This document shows, one piece after another, positions 4,641 through 5,873 of a DNA stretch of 5,873 bases; within the stretch, counting starts at the first letter, position 1; every line of letters starts with the position of its first letter. The translations under genes and the position numbers were made by a program. The notes under the pieces were generated by a model that worked only from the letters and a program-made list of their open reading frames with translations, had not been told where the DNA came from and did not search any database. The stretch covers positions 1-5,873 of the forward strand of contig CAZZIE010000212.1 in the NCBI GenBank assembly GCA_964654185.1, in the 5' to 3' direction. Source of the stretch: CAYFQV01 sp964654185 (lineage in GTDB: Bacteria > Spirochaetota > Spirochaetia > DSM-27196 > PWMO01).

Positions 4641-5873
4641 CTATTCCGCCCCGGCACTCTGAGAGGCGCGGGCGCGGTCCGCCTCGCGCAGAGCGGTCCG
4701 GATTGCCTGGTAGCGCTCCATGGCGTCGGTGACGACGGGCCGGCGAAGCTCGTACACGAAGACGGGCGACACCGCCATGATTGTTGCGTTTCGCCGCTCT
4801 CCGCGCAGGATCGCCATTTCACCGAAGAAGTCCCCGGGAAGAAGGGTACCGAGCTCAGTGGTCGTACCGTCTCCGTGCTCGCGACGAACACGGCACAACC
4901 CGCGTGCAAGCAGAAAGAGGCTCTCTCCCGGTTCTCCCTGTTGGATTACGCAGTCGCCGGCAGCGTAGCTCCGCGGACTCATCTGTCGCGCAAGCCACTC
5001 GAAGGCGTCCCGGGGAACCTCCGCAAAGAACGGCACCTTGCTCAGCAGTTCCGCCGGGGTCACGCTCAGGGACACGACCCGACGGCGCAGGCTTTCGTCC
5101 AGGTGCTTGTCAACTTCCGCGAGGGTTTCCTCCCCGAGACCCTCCGGCAACGCGCCATGCTCAATCCGCCCGCGGAGAATATCGCGCTCGCTCAGCAGGA
5201 CAAGCCGCCGGGCCAGTCGCTCCTGCAAAGCCGTCACGAACTCCGGAAACTGTTCCGCCGCCTGATCCAGGCGGCTTCCCGCGTTCATATGCTGCTCTTC
5301 GAAGCGTTTCCGGACTCGCTCTACAACCTCTCCAGGAAAGACCTGCATGGAGGTGATGTCGTCCAGGTGCTTCAGAACGCGCTGCGTTGCCTGGAAGCGC
5401 CCCCAGGCAAGCTCATAGGAGATGGTGAAGCGCTGTTGCCGCAATCTGAGGGTCAACCGCGCGAGGAGCGGATGCTTCTCCAGCGCTCGCAGAAAGCGCT
5501 CGGCGTTTCGGCCGTACTGGCTGATGACGTCGGGAACTGAGTCGCCGTGACGCACCGCGTCCATACGGCGGGCAACGAACAAGTTCAGCTCACGATAGGC
5601 GCGTTCCCCGATCTGCCCGCGCTCGAAGAGAGTCATGTATGCGGACCGCTCTTCGCCGTAGAGCTGAAGGTAGAGCATCTGCTCCTGCTCCGTCTCGGTG
5701 GTTGCGGACTCCCGGAGCCGCGCGATCTCACCCTCCAGCTCGCGAACCGCCTCTTCGTACTCGCCGCGAACGCGATCCAGAATCGGCTTCGAGAAGAGGC
5801 CGCCCGACAGAAGAGAGGGAACCCGCTCCAGAGCGCCGCGTTTGGCTTCCAGCCGGCTGTCTTCCGCAATGAA
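4641..5873 (-). CDS. C-terminal part of probable CPA1-type cation:proton antiporter with cyclic nucleotide-binding domain, 5' end outside window
   Basis: The frame runs without a stop from the right edge to TAG at 4641-4643, giving 410 visible residues. The ATG at 5678 is therefore internal, and no start is in the window. The first ~65 visible residues are a charged amphipathic helix (LEGEIARLRE), followed by QMLYLQLYGEERSAYMTLF and ERGQIGERAYREL. This pattern resembles the cytoplasmic helix that follows the membrane domain in CPA1-type Na+/H+ exchangers. A helical linker comes next, and from about visible residue 274 to 385 there is a cyclic nucleotide-binding domain: LLSKVPFFAEV, VIQQGEPGESLFLLARG, then the phosphate-binding cassette FFGEMAILRGERRNATIMA with the ligand-binding Glu (E352) and Arg (R361). 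No membrane segment is seen, as expected if the exchanger half lies upstream. The CNBD is sure. The antiporter identity is inferred from the linker and could be another CNBD-tailed membrane protein. It heads a probable operon with the DUF1295 and DUF302 genes. Confidence 0.82.
   Translation of the reverse strand, partial: FIAEDSRLEAKRGALERVPSLLSGGLFSKPILDRVRGEYEEAVRELEGEIARLRESATTETEQEQMLYLQLYGEERSAYMTLFERGQIGERAYRELNLFVARRMDAVRHGDSVPDVISQYGRNAERFLRALEKHPLLARLTLRLRQQRFTISYELAWGRFQATQRVLKHLDDITSMQVFPGEVVERVRKRFEEQHMNAGSRLDQAAEQFPEFVTALQERLARRLVLLSERDILRGRIEHGALPEGLGEETLAEVDKHLDESLRRRVVSLSVTPAELLSKVPFFAEVPRDAFEWLARQMSPRSYAAGDCVIQQGEPGESLFLLARGLCRVRREHGDGTTTELGTLLPGDFFGEMAILRGERRNATIMAVSPVFVYELRRPVVTDAMERYQAIRTALREADRARASQSAGAE

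Noticed and set aside
4586..4909. N-terminal extension of the DUF1295 reading frame to ATG 4909
   Set aside because: The extra 108 residues overlap the 3' end of the antiporter gene, resemble no part of DUF1295, and a ribosome binding site supports ATG 4585.
4407..5540. 377-codon open frame on + opposite the antiporter and DUF1295 genes
   Set aside because: It lies antisense to two genes with clear domain motifs, has no recognisable motif of its own and crosses their intergenic gap.
5676..5678. ATG as start of the cyclic nucleotide-binding gene
   Set aside because: The same frame stays open for 65 more codons to the window edge and those codons read as a coherent charged helix continuous with the domain, so this Met is internal.

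Overview
This is a GC-rich bacterial window (roughly 60% G+C by eye) with dense, ordinary gene packing, good Shine-Dalgarno sequences and some GTG starts. It holds six protein-coding genes. The ones at the two edges are cut by the window. No rRNA, tRNA, CRISPR array, insertion sequence or phage gene is visible. The taxon cannot be fixed from the sequence. My tentative guess is a GC-rich spirochaete, because the galactokinase type and the exchanger with a cyclic-nucleotide-binding tail fit what I recall from that group. This is low-confidence inference.

Left part (1-1839): the 3' two thirds of a galactokinase-type GHMP kinase runs rightward. It meets tail to tail, with a 25-bp overlap, a leftward sugar-phosphate nucleotidyltransferase. 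Together they suggest phosphorylation of galactose or a related sugar and activation of a sugar-1-phosphate to a nucleotide sugar. The nucleotidyltransferase diverges from a major facilitator superfamily (MFS) transporter across a 114-bp gap that contains a symmetric dyad, a candidate operator.

Middle (1840-3677): the 12-helix MFS transporter is followed by a 197-bp segment between convergent genes. It is about 88% G+C and is built from short direct, tandem and inverted repeats. It is the least explained DNA in the window.

Right part (3291-5873): three leftward genes form a likely operon. First comes the cytoplasmic C-terminal part of what looks like a CPA1-type cation:proton antiporter ending in a cyclic-nucleotide-binding domain, open through the right edge. 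Next is a DUF1295 membrane protein (steroid 5-alpha-reductase/isoprenylcysteine-methyltransferase-like fold). Last is a small DUF302 protein, only 20 nt further on and with a strong ribosome binding site.

I found no convincing undescribed multi-gene system. The points most worth following are the GC-extreme repeat block, the dyad between the divergent genes, and the antiporter-CNBD fusion next to the DUF1295-DUF302 pair.
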